DNA from: Dermanyssus gallinae
Taxonomy: Eukaryota; Arthropoda; Arachnida; Mesostigmata; Dermanyssidae
Direction: 5' to 3'
NCBI GenBank assembly: GCA_003439945.1
Contig: QVRM01005670.1
Coordinates: 1 to 64,000, forward strand
Length of the DNA stretch: 64,000 nt
The notes under the pieces are model-generated. The model worked only from the letters and a program-made list of their open reading frames with translations. It was not told where the DNA came from and made no database searches. Of this stretch, positions 1-12,133 are shown in pieces; position 1 is the first letter of the stretch; each line of letters starts with the position of its first letter. A program made the translations under genes and the position numbers.

Positions 1-14
1 TGCTACGGTAAAAA

Positions 15-25
15 TAATATATATA

Positions 26-63
<38 letters not shown>
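15..63. repeat. (TA)n microsatellite
   Basis: Nearly pure TA dinucleotide tract with one phase break. It is the first of more than twenty TA tracts in this window. Confidence 0.95.
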
Positions 64-66
<3 letters not shown>

Positions 67-2600
67 AAATAGTATGCAATATGAGTTACACCAAAAAAAT
101 AGATCTATAATTTCCCTAAATTCAAATACGATTTTGGCCATATTTGGATTTTTTTGGGATTTCTTATAAAAGAAGCGGCTTTTTCGAAATTCCTTGTCGT
201 AGAAACACGCGTAGACACTGACACTATAAAATTTCGCTAGAAAATACGAGCCAAGCACGCTATACAGTTTCCTAGTTTCACTAAAAGTATTTAGATGCTA
301 TTTGAAATAAACAATTATTCTGAACAAACACGTTGCGCGGCAATAAACAGTCTGAACTCGTGTTGTTGTCGAAAGTTGTTTTCAGGTTTCATAAAGGTAT
401 TAATAACAATATCGTACTTCTTAGTAGCGTAGAAGGAGAGCAGCAATATCACGATGGCAAACAAATTAGATACGCTCGTCTTTTAATAATGTTTGTGCTG
501 TCCAGTGCATAGAATCCCAGCGCAGATATAGATGCACAGGTACATCGAGTAAGCTAATGATATTGCGTAGATGCACAGAGGCCCCAAGGGCTGAAATGGC
601 TGTAATTCGGCCGTTTCGAAACGTCGCGTGTGTCCGCATGTCCGTGCATATCTCTGCACGGGAAGCGCGACAAACAGGAAAATCGCCAGCTGGTTAATTA
701 GTTGATGGCGTAAAAGGTTTCCCAATATTTGAAAAATGGCACACCGAGAGGCTCCCCTCTACACGGTTTCGGTTAGCGGACTCTAAAGTTTCAGGGAAGT
801 TCGACTTCGGATCTTAAGCTTCCGAATTGCCTGCTGTTAGCATGCAACTAAGCACAAATGCTTAAATCAAAATACCGGCAGTGCCAGTATGTGCACTTTC
901 GTCCATCATCTGTGATGGTATTAGGTGGTTTCGAAGAGGCTCTCTTTCTACGAGAGGCACATTTCTCTCGGAGACCTGGGCGGAAGAATTCCCGTTAGGC
1001 TGAGACGATGGCAGCTGAACATGAAAAACTGGCTCTGCAAGTGCTAACGAAACAGTGGCCCAACAAAGATCGAAGACTATCGAAAAACGCCTCTTGATTT
1101 GTGTATATACACATAACCGTGCGCAACACATCTATATGATAAATTAGTAAGACTGCTATTTATACTGCTCATACATTGAAAGAAGAGCGAGTGGCTCTTG
1201 AAAACACCGATGACATTCTACGATTACTGTTGTGGGCGTGTAAAGCAGCCGTCAATAATGTGGACAGCCTTCGTCGGCTTGCTCCTGGCTGAATGGTATG
1301 CCATTCGAAGAACAACATTCTATTTTGCCGGTTAAATTCAAGACCTATGACCTATAAAAAAAACTACTGCTTGTATATATCGTTTTTTACATGACTGAAC
1401 AATCAGAATCGCATCAAAACTTAAAACATGGATGCGTTGCCCCATTACGAAAAACAAAACTAACATGGAGCTCTACGGCAGGTGTTTTTCAACATAATAC
1501 CGGTTACTAGTGGTGTGTGACTGTCGAATAAGGTTGTTATCAACACCGGGCTACAACGGCGACGAGGACGGTGTTGTTATTTCGACATAAAACGCCGTTG
1601 CCGGTTCGGGCTTGTGTGTGTGTGTGCAGTGAATCATATGCAACTCTCTCCTAAACAGATTGTTGTTGTGAAAGGTGGCAGTTGAGACCTTTACTATATA
1701 ATGATCGCGTAACAAACCCGGTTTTCTTCTTTACCACATTGCGCGATCAAGATACAGTGTCACGTTGTCAAAAGGTGCTTTGTTTTGGTAAACACGATTC
1801 TGGATGCCTGGTCGTATAGGATCTACACGTGTATAGACTGTACATAGCACATCAGGTAGTTGCCAAGCTATTGCACTACTCTCCTGTATTGGTGCCATAA
1901 CAAAAAGTGCTCTAGCCCGCTTGCAGGGGTGCAAAAACATTTTCTAAAAAGATTACTGGGTGCTCCTAAATACGACCGATGTAAGCATATATCTTTGCCT
2001 ACATACTGACCTCTTAATGAGTTAAAACATACGTGCCGTTCCGGCTCAGTGGGTAAACATTGTCACGTCTTTGATATCCGGTCGAGCGATTTGAGGCCAT
2101 CTTATCGAACAGTCTAAGCCACGTCTTGTTGACTTTCACAACCATGTTTTCTGTACATAAACAAGCTGCTTTGCTTGGTGCATGGGTAAATTGATCTAAC
2201 AAAATGAATTATCTACCTTTACTACGGCATCCTATAGTTTGCGAGTTAAACTTAGCTCTCTAGACCAGTCCGCTTTATTCGCAAGAGTTGTACACATCTA
2301 CGCTACGATTGTTAAAGTAACCATAGCTACAGAGGCCATTGTTGAAACCTCGGGAGCCTGCGCTCTCCGCCGGACCTCAACGCGCGTAACTGGGCACGAC
2401 GGATAGAGGTCTCTAGATCTACACCCGAAAATACGACGCCGCAGTTTACTCTGCCCGCTACTGCAGCCCCGTCTCGTCACACTAAAAAGAAAGCCCTCGT
2501 CGTTTAGTAGCACTCCGGTCTTTGGGCATGATTAGCCGCAATACGGCTCAACGCAGAGGAACATGCAATGGGACGAATCAAACCGTCCTTCCTTTCAAGA
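64..2600. other. Anonymous sequence, no gene recognised
   Basis: About 2.5 kb of mixed-composition DNA. Open frames here are short (about 90 codons at most), lack recognisable domains and have no continuity across frames. A short (TG)n run lies near 1614-1626. I see no transposon motif, tRNA or credible exon. Confidence 0.6.
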
Positions 2601-2904
2601 ACAAAGAGCTTTGCTCCAAGGATGATTGGCAAGAATTCAGTGGATGTTTTTTTTAAATGCAGTTACGCACTATCGCAGCAGTGTGGGACTCGACCCCAAC
2701 GATTAGATGTTTCTCCGTTGAGACCCATGCCCATTAAACACACCTCGCCCCTTAAGCTTCACTCTCTGATAGCCCAGATCTTCATAAAACAGTACTATGG
2801 ACTATCAGGAGAAGTGGCGAGCGCCCTTTCAGATCAATTGGCTGGGGTCGTCCAGAGGAGACAGCACTTGTCTTATACCTGCAAGCTCGTTTACTTCGAG
2901 CTGG

Positions 2905-3640
2905 ACTTCTCTATGGATGCTTCCGGGTTAAAGCTGCTCCCAGTTTCCAGGCCTGCTCACTGGAGACAATGTATTCTATAAACTTATGTAAGCTGGACCG
3001 AGGTGGATCGCTGACCTCGTGGTGTGGGTCTCCCTCCCTGGCTCATTTCACTCTAACGAGTCTGCTTGCCCTTAACCGCGCAGCCTCCCAGGCCGAGCAC
3101 TGTAGCAGTGTGTGACTTGGAGTGTCTTCATGTGCCTCTTGGCAGAATACGCATATCGGCGACGAAGCCTTTCCAATTCGGGACAAATACGAGTTGAAGT
3201 TTCCGTGTCCTGTCAGGTGAGGTTATAAGTGAGGTCTCCCCCAGGCCTCTCTATCCATGCCTTGATATCTGGCGGCAATACGCGCAGGGATCCTCCAGGG
3301 CCTTCGGGGAGGATGGCGTCCCACTCCTCCTGTCACGTCTTAATTGTGTCGTTTCTCTCACTGTCTTTTTCCGTCTGGGTAGGGGCACCTAATTCCCATA
3401 TACGCTTCCTTTCGAGTGCCTTGAGATCCCAGGGGATCGATACTGCCAGCACCAGAGTAGCATTCGTGCTGACTGTTCGGTAAAAAAAAATCAGTGGATG
3501 GTTGTACTTTGAGTAGTAGGTCAATGACTGTTGCCAATGGCAAAGCTAAAGCGACAGCTTTGCTACCGATAAAAGGTGATAGTAGTGATTGAATAAGTTC
3601 TTTGAGCACTGAGTAGTTTGCCCAATAGAGTCATCCATAT
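2905..3640 (-). pseudogene. LINE ORF2 C-terminal fragment, R1-like
   Basis: This is the decayed 3' end of a non-LTR retrotransposon polyprotein (endonuclease plus reverse transcriptase), read on the minus strand. Seen near 3420-3490: YRTVST followed by LVLAVSIPWDL, which matches the conserved YRTvSteAllVlAGvpPldL block downstream of the reverse transcriptase in R1-clade LINEs. Further on, at about 3088-3156, is a zinc knuckle with C-x2-C-x9-H-x4-C spacing (CVFC, then HTLLQC and SAWEAARLRASRLV), the usual R1-type C-terminal nucleic-acid-binding motif. The last codons, near 2905-2990, read FIEYIVSSEQAWK. Several frameshifts and stops break the frame, and the reverse transcriptase itself is absent. 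Assignment to the R1 group is inferred from these motifs. Membership in a related clade such as LOA is possible. Confidence 0.75.
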
Positions 3641-4426
3641 TTTGTCGTATACAATTCGTGGTAGCATTACGTTTAAAATAGTCATAATAATAATCGTAAT
3701 CCATAACCAACAAAATATCAAGGAGCCATTCCCGAGGGAGAAGCTATAAAATCCATAAAGTGGCGAATTAGGTCCCCTAGCTAGACTGATCAGTTCAACG
3801 GGTACGTTTTAATCGGACTCATATTGCATTACCAGACCAACATTAAAATAGACGTAAATCTGCTTCTGGTTGACATTATTTTAAACCGTCGATATGTAGC
3901 AAACGCTTAAACGCTTTAACTTTAGCATTGCTAAGAGTCATTGACTTTACTACTTAAAAGACAACCATTTACTGAATTCTACTTGCCAATCATCTTTAGA
4001 TCAAGGCTTCTGCTCTTTAAAAGATAAAGTGTTTGATTTGACTTATCGTATGTTTCTCTTGCTTACGCCGTATCGCGGCAAAACCTAGGCGACGACCACC
4101 AACGTGGTTTCTCTACCAGAAACGGCACTGACATCGCTGCGTGCGCCACACGAGCTTTCCTTCAACCCTTTGAGATGAATGTGGCGACTTAGGTAAGACT
4201 TTTTTTACGCATTCAGCAGTGTCCGCCGAGATCGTCTACGCTGAGCTATTCGCGATCACGCGCACGATCTTTGCAAGGCACCTTTGCAAAAATTTGCAAA
4301 AGTGGTCTATAAATTGCTCTTTGGGACCGTTGCTTCTTCCATATGGGCCGTACTCTCAGCCGAATTGAGCCTCACCGCTCGAGGAATCGAGATTAGCCTC
4401 GCATAGTTAATCTTATTGTCGTCTTG

Positions 4427-4451
4427 GTCGACCACACACACTGTGGTCGAC
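4427..4451. repeat. Inverted repeat (10-bp stem, 5-nt loop)
   Basis: GTCGACCACA is followed after CACAC by its exact reverse complement TGTGGTCGAC. It is short enough to occur by chance, but it shares the GTCGTC-TTGGTC and GACCAC words with the longer hairpin at 5344. Confidence 0.8.
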
Positions 4452-5343
4452 TATCGAAGGCGATATCGTAAAAAGGTTCGGGTTTGTGAACCCCCTGATT
4501 TGCGAATAGAGCTAGGCGGCTCTGAAACTAAGCAACGGTGCGGTCCTCGATGATGCGAGCAGATAAACGAGCCCTGACAGAATGATGAAAGACACATCAC
4601 GAGAAGATGCTCACCGTAGATGCAAAAATTAACTGGCGAAATGACTGTTGAACTAATTGCGGTCCAGAAGATATCTATATTATAGGACAGAGCAAATTTT
4701 CATTTAACATGTTGAAAAATTGTTGCGCGGAAGTCTAAAAACTCGACATAACAACACAGACTCACTGTCTCCGTCTTGATGTAGGTTTTGCGCAATGCCT
4801 GTAAAAGTTCACTAGTAGGCCTACAATTGAAGCAAGGAGTCAGATATACAGCGGTTCCATTGAATATATTTGTGTGCTAGAAATGTCAGTATCCCCCTTT
4901 AGGAATTTATTCTTCATTTGTAAACGACACTTAAACGAAGCAACATCAGTTATTTCCGACTTACTTACATATACCCATAGGACCATGTGTTCAGTTCAAC
5001 ACATTTGCATATAGCCGATAGATGCAACAATGATGGGCCATCGTTTCATTGTAGATGCTAAAATTTTCTGCATATTTACTCACCCTAGAAAAAGTCAAAC
5101 AATATCAATTAAGTCCAAATCTTAGCGCATTGCATAAACGATATGCCAGTAAAACCGCATTCGGGAGGATTTGCCCGCTTCCCGGTCATACTCTGTATCA
5201 GAGACGTCGAATACTAGATTATTAGCTGATGAGACTTTCAGCAGATAAGGTCGCGTTCTACATATCAAATTGCGTGAGTGAGTACATACAATAAGATTAT
5301 ATTTTGCTCAAAGAACTACTACTGGATTACAAACTCACCATTT

Positions 5344-5389
5344 GACGACCAAGTTGACCACGACGTTAGTTGTGGTCAACTTGGTCGTC
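5344..5389. repeat. Perfect inverted repeat (18-bp stem, 10-nt loop)
   Basis: The left arm GACGACCAAGTTGACCAC (5344-5361) and right arm 5372-5389 are exact reverse complements separated by 10 nt. An 18-bp perfect stem is not expected by chance in a window of this size. It could be a degenerate MITE core or a cruciform site. No flanking duplication is evident. Confidence 0.9.
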
Positions 5390-6417
5390 TTGAAAAAGCC
5401 TTTAAACCCCCAGCAGCGGCCCTAACCCTAAATTGTCGCCCTGCAACTTAACTGTGGTCGTAATCTGAAACGCTGTCAAACTGACACTGTGGCATCGATC
5501 CAGTTGCGACAGGATTGCCGCGTATATATAGTTCTTCCTATTTAGCGGGTCTACATATTTAGGTGTCTTTCTTTTTTAATTGACTTTAGCAACGCAAATA
5601 TAGAATAAATACCTAACTGATGTATTGCTCTACCCGTATAACCGAACTATTAGGAACCTACGGCCTCTACAGCATCTGCCGACCTGTAGGCCGTAGCGCA
5701 CGTGCGTAGAAAGCTGCTGCCGCCGCCGTCGACGTATTCGTCCAGTTAGCGTTGAGAGAATAATTAGCAGCTAGCAATTACTGCGGTGGTCGTCACCCTC
5801 CCCTTCCTCGTTCTGCATAGGTTGTCAATAGGTCTTGATGCACTCTTTCTGGCAGGCTCGGCAAAGCGGCAACTCGGCCGCCGATCAATCCATCAGCCCG
5901 TTGAATGATTAGATCATTAATGTTAGCTGCTTCACCTTATTGTCCTATCCACTAGATGACTGGGTCACCGTGTGGGAAAAGATAGTTGCTTCACCGTATC
6001 TTCTCCACCTGATGACTGAACCAGCGTACGGGAAAAGAACGGACGCGTTATTAGGGTCCATGCAGGACTTTATGCGGGGTCCCCTTGGGTGCTGCCCTTC
6101 TGAAGGCCCAATTCGATTTTAAGGGCGGGTTGTGGTCTCTATCTGTCTGCCCGCCTGCCTGCCTGTCCGCGTGCCTTGTTATGGTGAAATGATTTCGCCA
6201 TCTGCTGCCAAACGCAGAGTCGGTCCTGCTTGTTTGTCTGCGCCTGTCATCCTGGATACTCATGCAGATCACAAGTGTAAACACGTTGTTCCGTAGAGCC
6301 TGACAAATATGTGGTTATGCGCAGCTAGGTACTTATTACCCGTTTACCCTAGCCGTAGCCGACCTCGTTACGTGGTACGTTTGTGATGGTATCTATATCT
6401 GCATCCACTAGCAAACT

Positions 6418-6420
<3 letters not shown>

Positions 6421-6455
<35 letters not shown>
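6421..6455. repeat. (TA)n microsatellite
   Basis: Uninterrupted TA tract of about 35 nt directly upstream of the dispersed 64-bp repeat. Confidence 0.95.
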
Positions 6456-6458
<3 letters not shown>

Positions 6459-6516
6459 AATATTGTGATGATTTATTAATCATTTAAAATACGTTTGCAC
6501 ACTCGGCAGTGCTCGC

Positions 6517-6518
<2 letters not shown>
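6455..6518 (+). repeat. Dispersed 64-bp repeat, copy 1
   Basis: A 64-bp block beginning AGAAAATATTGTGATGATTT and ending CAGTGCTCGCCT recurs at 22832-22895 with about six mismatches. Both copies are followed by a (TA)n tract, and this copy also has one on its left. This suggests the 3' end of a mobile element with a TA-rich tail, but the family is not recognised. Confidence 0.85.

Positions 6519-6519
<1 letters not shown>

Positions 6520-6552
<33 letters not shown>
6520..6552. repeat. (TA)n microsatellite
   Basis: TA tract of about 33 nt abutting the 64-bp dispersed repeat on its right. Confidence 0.95.
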
Positions 6553-6554
<2 letters not shown>

Positions 6555-6599
6555 CAATAAACTCACTGTAGCCTCTAGCTGTCCTAGTTGGTTGTTTAA

Positions 6600-7900
6600 C
6601 TGAAGAATTGCTGTATAAATGAGAGGCAAGCGAAACAAGAAATAGAGAGAGAGCGAATGAATGAATGTGAGAATGAAAGGAATGAAATGCAGTTTGAAGT
6701 TACGCATGACGTCGGATATACTCCAGTCGTATATCGCCGTTTGGCGGTAGCGGTGAGGTTGCTGCTGCTGCTGCTGGTACTACGCTGCGTTGAGCGTCCA
6801 CTCATCCGCTCGCTGGACGCCCTAAACGGGAACTCCGTCCATGAGTGCACTTGCTTCGCGTCCGAAACGGAGCACGGAACACGGCAGAGGCATATAAAGA
6901 GAACGAGAGAAGAGAAAAAGAGAGAGGTGGATAGAGATAGGGTTAGTGAGACAGAGAGGGGGAAATAGGGGAATAATGAGAGAGTCCTAAACAGACGGCA
7001 CAGAGGAAAACACGAGCTTGATACTCGAAGTGAGTAAGGTTTTCTTTGCCGTTGCACTGGCACGCCGCCCGGTCCAGAGTCAAAGGAATTTTGAGTCTAC
7101 GACACCTAGCAACGTGAGTGGGCGCCAGATGAAAGGGTGAATGGCTCCCGGTTGGGCACTGCGAAACAGGCCGCGCGCCAGGGCACCAGAACACGACGGC
7201 CGCGGCGCCGGCGCCACTGCGGGTGGGCGGACTATTAGACAAACAGTCGAGACGAACAACGAGGACGACGCCGACGACGACGAGAAACAGCAGCAACCCG
7301 CGTATGGGGAGCCATGAGGAGTTGAGTTCAGTCGAGGCGGCGAGGAGGGTCGGCCCAAATCTAGACCTGACCGCTGCGCAAGAAGAAGAAGCAGAGGAGA
7401 AAGATGAAGAAGACTGCGACGGCGACGAGCAAGAGGCAGAACAGCTGCAGGGCACCATCAGGCACAGTTAGGCGGAAAAGCAAGCGCGAGTTGCTAGGCC
7501 GGTAGCGCGGGCGGCGTCTTGCCGCCCCCGGGCCGGAAAAGTTTCTCCACGGCACACCAACCGTCTCACCAACACACACAGTACTAGGCAACAACATATG
7601 TACACTGAAATTGTACAGCCATCTAGCCTCCAGCCAGCCAGTCCGGCCCTCGTCCCCCCCCCCGCCCCCCGCCCCCCACAACACACACACACCCACACAG
7701 ATAGACAAGCCCCCAAGTATACATGCGTCAGACATACGTACATAGATACATACGTACATACATTCGTAAATTGTCTATGTGCACATGCATACAGACACAC
7801 ACACACACACATATACACACGTAAACACGCTATAACAACGATGTCGACAACAGCAACAGCAACAACAACAACAGCCACTTTAACTAGCCGTAGCCGAGCC
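6600..7900. other. GC- and CpG-rich zone, possible host 5' region
   Basis: From about 7080 to 7560 the DNA is strikingly richer in G+C and CpG than its surroundings (for example GCGCCGGCGCC and GTAGCGCGGGCGGCG). CTG/GCTG runs lie near 6760 and CA-rich simple sequence at about 7675-7825. Open frames exist on both strands but are low-complexity and resemble no known family. A CpG-island-like promoter or 5' untranslated exon of a host gene is possible. Nothing in the sequence proves it. Confidence 0.3.
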
Positions 7901-7933
7901 ATGTAACTTAGCCGATCTGGTACATCCTACAGA

Positions 7934-7936
<3 letters not shown>

Positions 7937-7990
<54 letters not shown>
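7937..7990. repeat. (TA)n microsatellite
   Basis: Uninterrupted TA tract of about 54 nt. Confidence 0.95.
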
Positions 7991-7996
<6 letters not shown>

Positions 7997-8640
7997 TCAT
8001 TGAGTATATACATACTTTTGTAAAGAAAGTTTTAGAATGAGCTCTAGCACTTGGAAGCTACAAGATTGAAGCCGAAACGCATCCGTTGAGAGCGTAATGA
8101 AGATTCTGTACATGTAGGATAGTAAAAGCACTCCACGGTGCGAGATTACCTACAAATAGTTTTTGCTTGTTTCCTGTTAGGTAACGACTCCCACGTCGAA
8201 GATAGACATACTTCCCAAACGATGTTATTAGGGCTAACTGCGTGCCTCATGTTACGGCTAAATGTGCATATATATATATATATGTGTGTGTGTGTGGCCG
8301 CACCTTTACCTCTGTGTACCTATATACATATGCACACATAAATGAATGGCGTACGCAAATGGTCTTCACATTTCGAACAAGCCAACGACGTTATTCAAAA
8401 ACGGCGAGCAATAAAGTGTAAGAGGCCGCTGTCGCGGACTCTAATGATGGCAGACAGCAGATACTGACGGACACGATGATTCGCATGCGGGCACGGCAAG
8501 CGGCGAACGGGGCGCAGAACACTTAGTTCACCATAGAAACATGCAGATAAATGGTAATGTACGCCGTAGAGACCGTTATTCGAGCAGGCTAGTCGACGAT
8601 GACAACGAACGTAATGGTTTTTTTGCAGTGGTGGCGCCAA

Positions 8641-8674
8641 CGACAACAACGATAACAAGAACTACAGCAACAGC

Positions 8675-8705
<31 letters not shown>

Positions 8706-8972
8706 CAAGACACAAATAATAACAATAACAACACGACAACGATAACAACATCAAGAGCAGTAACAACAACGATAACAACAGCAACTGCAATAACAACAAC
8801 AGAAGCAACAACGACAACAACTGCAATAGCGACGACAAAAAACAACGACAACAACAATGACAACAATAACAACAACAACAGCAACAGAAGCAACAACGAC
8901 ACAACTGCAATAGCGACGACAACAACAACAACAACAACAATGACAACAACAACAATGACAACAACAAGAGCT
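8641..8972 (+). repeat. Degenerate (CAA)n array
   Basis: About 330 nt built almost entirely of CAA with CAG, ATA, GCA and CGA variants, so the plus strand is nearly free of T. All frames stay open because of composition: polyT/N/Q in one direction, polyV/L in the other. The long apparent ORFs over it are artefacts of the repeat. Confidence 0.9.
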
Positions 8973-9206
8973 GCCCGGCCGCGCGCCGGACGACCGAAAT
9001 GCAAACAGCAGCAAACACCGTAGCAACTAACTTAGCAGCCTGCCACCATCTATGATTGTTTGTCTTCTGTAAATCTAGCCGTCTTCTACTAGTAGACTAG
9101 TAAACTCTGCTGCCAAATGACAGAGACAACGACCGCATCAATGACAGCCCTTGTGGCGGTGCACTTCCTTCGCCCTTGGCCACAGTAGTAATAGTAGTAG
9201 TAATGG

Positions 9207-9330
9207 TTCAGCCCGGTGGCGTGGTGTATTCGCCTGTGCCGGGTTCGAACCCCACCGTTGCACATTTGTATTTATGGGCGTCAGTCTATGAAGCAATGCG
9301 AAAAGTAGTCCCGTTGACCGGATTCGAGAA
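9207..9330 (+). mobile_element. tRNA-derived SINE, family 1, copy a
   Basis: The 5' part reads GCCCGGTGGCGTGGTG (pol III A-box-like) and GGTTCGAACCC at 9242-9252 is a perfect tRNA B box. It is followed by CACCGTTGCACATTTGTATTT and TGAAGCAATGCG, which recur in the copies at 29096, 24655 (minus) and 42543 (minus). About 35 nt between the two boxes, present in the other copies, are missing here, so this copy is internally deleted. The family appears to be tRNA-derived, and its LINE partner is unknown. Confidence 0.8.
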
Positions 9331-9514
9331 GAGGAAGAACCTTGTTGTCGTTGTTTGTTGTTGAATGGCTGGGCATCAATCAGTTCGTTGATCGCAATTG
9401 AATGCAATACGAAGGTGGACAATTGCGTGCACTAGTCTTGTCACCCTTTTTCATTCGTGCAATCATCTGCATCAGAAACCAACCATGGGCAACGCGCTCA
9501 GAGCGAGCGCGAGC

Positions 9515-9580
9515 AAAAGACAGAGAGCGAGAGAGAGAAATAGAGAGAGAGAGAGAGATAGATAGATAGATAGATAGAAA
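9515..9580. repeat. (GA)n/(GATA)n simple sequence
   Basis: GAGA runs merge into four or more GATA units (AGATAGATAGATAGATAGA). Confidence 0.9.
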
Positions 9581-9599
9581 CAGAAAGAGAAGCCAAGTG

Positions 9600-12050
9600 T
9601 AGTAGCATCTGGTAAGTCCCTATACGGTCGCCTACATGAACACGACCGTTCGTGTTCGCCACCACTTCGTCCGAATATCGTCACCAGTAAGGGCCTCCTC
9701 GGCCTCCTCCACCTCCTCCAGTGTATGGCTGTATGGCAGAAATCAAACGCGTATGCATAAATGAATGTATCTTCGCGTGGTGTATGTGCGTGGCCCCTTG
9801 AAGGCGTAGGGCGCGGCGCCATCGAAACTTCTGGTCGTAGCTATCAAAGAGCCCGCGTACCATTGAAACTTCCTCATACCCCCCTCGCCTCCCCGTCTCC
9901 CACCACCGTCTTCCTCCTTTTTCCTACTAGATGGCTAGTAGCTCGACTTGGCGTGTTTGTCGGTCACGCACTTTTCCTTTTTGTGTTCGATCTTTCTTTT
10001 ATTCGTTTTTTACTTGGTTATTTGTTTTTCCTTCTTTTTGTTGTCGTTTAAATCTGAAATTGGTCTGCAAACTTGAGCGTGAGGGGTGGTCGATAGAACG
10101 ATAAAGCGCATATGAGCGGAAATCGTTTTGGCGGACGCCAAAGTCGACAATGTGCCGAAGCAATTCGCGCATACTGCAGGGCAAAATTCCGCATACCGCA
10201 GCCTGGAGAACTCTGGACTTTTCTGGATACCTTCAACCACTGGAACAGGCACAGCTGCCCGAAACAATATTTCTAGGCAGCCGCTTTCGTCTGCAAAAGC
10301 AGTTTGAGTCCAGTAACAACAAGTACAAGTCCCGATGACAGTCCCAACTGCACAGCTTCTACTACGATGTGGACGCTCCTTTCCCCTTTTTTCATAGTTT
10401 CGCCAACAAGCCTGTTCTGGAACAGGCGGCGCCGCCCACAGGTCGGTTCTGCATATCGTTATACCTGAACTTTGTGTGATTTTTTAGAATATTAATTTAG
10501 AAATTTCTATATAAAAGAGATTGTTTTTAACTCTAAAAAAACTCTCTCGCGTTCTCCGTTCCCTTCTCGGACTGGATATCACCTTGAGTAGAATATTCTC
10601 AATCGAATAGCTCCATCCACGTTGCCTACAAACGGCTGCGTTAAGATGCCAAAGTCATGCCACGTTTTGACGGTACATACACACTCTAAATACACATTTC
10701 TATTATTACCTTTAGGAACACCACCCGTTCGCTTACGTTCGGTTACGTTTAGAACTGCAGCACTTGGCACCGAAAAAAAAACATTTGCGCACGCGCGCGC
10801 GATTGAAACGAAAGGACGACGTTATTGTCGATCCAAGCTGGTGCCATGTGGTTGCTGTAGATCGTCGGCCAATGCCGCCCTAATGGCCATAATAAAGAAG
10901 AATGGGGTGGGGGCAATATGGGCTGACGCGTTGATCGACAACGTTGTATAATTAAGGGCTTGAATTGTGCTGGCTAAGCGAAAATTGTCGCATTCTGGCC
11001 AGATGTTGCCAGAACAAAAAGGGCGAACGAAGGGACCGAGCGACAGAGACTGAGAAAGCGAGAGAGGAAGTTCTTTCGTGAGAACCTTTCAACGAGACTT
11101 TGTCGTGGCTACGGTCGTGCTGCTGCGAGGTAGCGACGCTGCCACTGCGTCATTACTCCGTCTGCAGGGGTGAGGTCTGGTGGGAAAACACCCCTTTCGA
11201 TTTTCTACCGGCTCTGAGAAAAGAAGCTGTGAGAGTGGAAAAAAAAACGAGGGTGGTCAAATTGTTCGACCCTCAACAGAAACAAAAACGATACAATTCG
11301 CGGTGAGCCAAGCCTTTGCCAGCAGAATGCTATAAACGTTTATCGGTGTCTCTTTCTCTCTCTCACTCAGTACCTATCCTGGCCTGAACAGTGATGGCGG
11401 TCAACCGAACATAAAAGAGGCGGTGATCTCTCATCTACAATGGAAACGTCTGACACAACACTGAGGGAGGTCTGGTTCAATGTCCTCGATTGTTGTTGTT
11501 CGACTGGGTACGTGTGAATATATTACTACAAAAGGCGAGCATTTCTTGCGTTTGTCTACTGCCAAAAACGCGACTAAGAGCAGACGACCTTGACGATTTT
11601 GTAAACAAATAGCTATGCCAGTCTACGGGCAGGCCCACGGGCTTCGCACATGTGGCGTACCCAACCGATAGTCATCTTGCCCTGCCAAGCGTTCAAAATG
11701 CGCTACTGGTCAGGCGGAAACGCAAGGCCATCATCGGAACAGCCGACACGACTTAGGAACTTATCTCAGCGGTACCTAAGGATGCCAAAAACAGGGCTGT
11801 TTAATTCCCGAATCAATTTAGCGAGTATATATGCGGTTGAACCTAGGCTAAACGTATTGCTTTCAGTCTGTTATCTGCTTACGGACGATGGACTGGTGCT
11901 TCCGTTTGTTTGTCGACGTGAAGGTAGTACTGAACGCCACAACGGCATTCGTGATGCTAAACTATTTTTGAAAAACGTTTAAAAGATTTTGACCTAATAG
12001 AGACCCTTGCGTGGTGGCAACGCGGGTATCATCGTAACAAACTCACTCAT
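9600..12050. other. Anonymous sequence, no gene recognised
   Basis: No domain, SINE box or transposon end seen. Local features are a GC-rich CT-flanked stretch near 9690-9900, a short (GC)n run near 10790-10800 and CT-rich DNA near 11350. The longest open frame (11650-11982, 110 codons) has no family resemblance. Confidence 0.5.
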
Positions 12051-12072
12051 GGTGGCACAGATGTAGTTATCT

Positions 12073-12133
12073 AGGGAATAAATCGCTCATTTTTCCCTAA
12101 CCTCACAATATAAAAAAAAGGGAATAAATCGCT
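12073..12133. repeat. 15-bp direct repeat flanking a short A-ended insert
   Basis: AGGGAATAAATCGCT occurs at 12073-12087 and again at 12119-12133. The 31 nt between end in a run of eight A. The pattern is what a severely 5'-truncated retroposed fragment with its target-site duplication would leave. A simple local duplication is the alternative. Confidence 0.6.

Larger units (their letters stand above)
3650..6410. other. Anonymous sequence with two palindromes
   Basis: No protein domain, RNA gene or transposon end recognised over about 2.7 kb. The only structures seen are the inverted repeats at 4427-4451 and 5344-5389, listed separately. Confidence 0.55.

Noticed and set aside
8576..9026. 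Long overlapping open frames on both strands over the CAA array
   Set aside because: They are polyT/N/Q on one strand and polyV/L/C on the other, produced by trinucleotide composition; no unique sequence is encoded.
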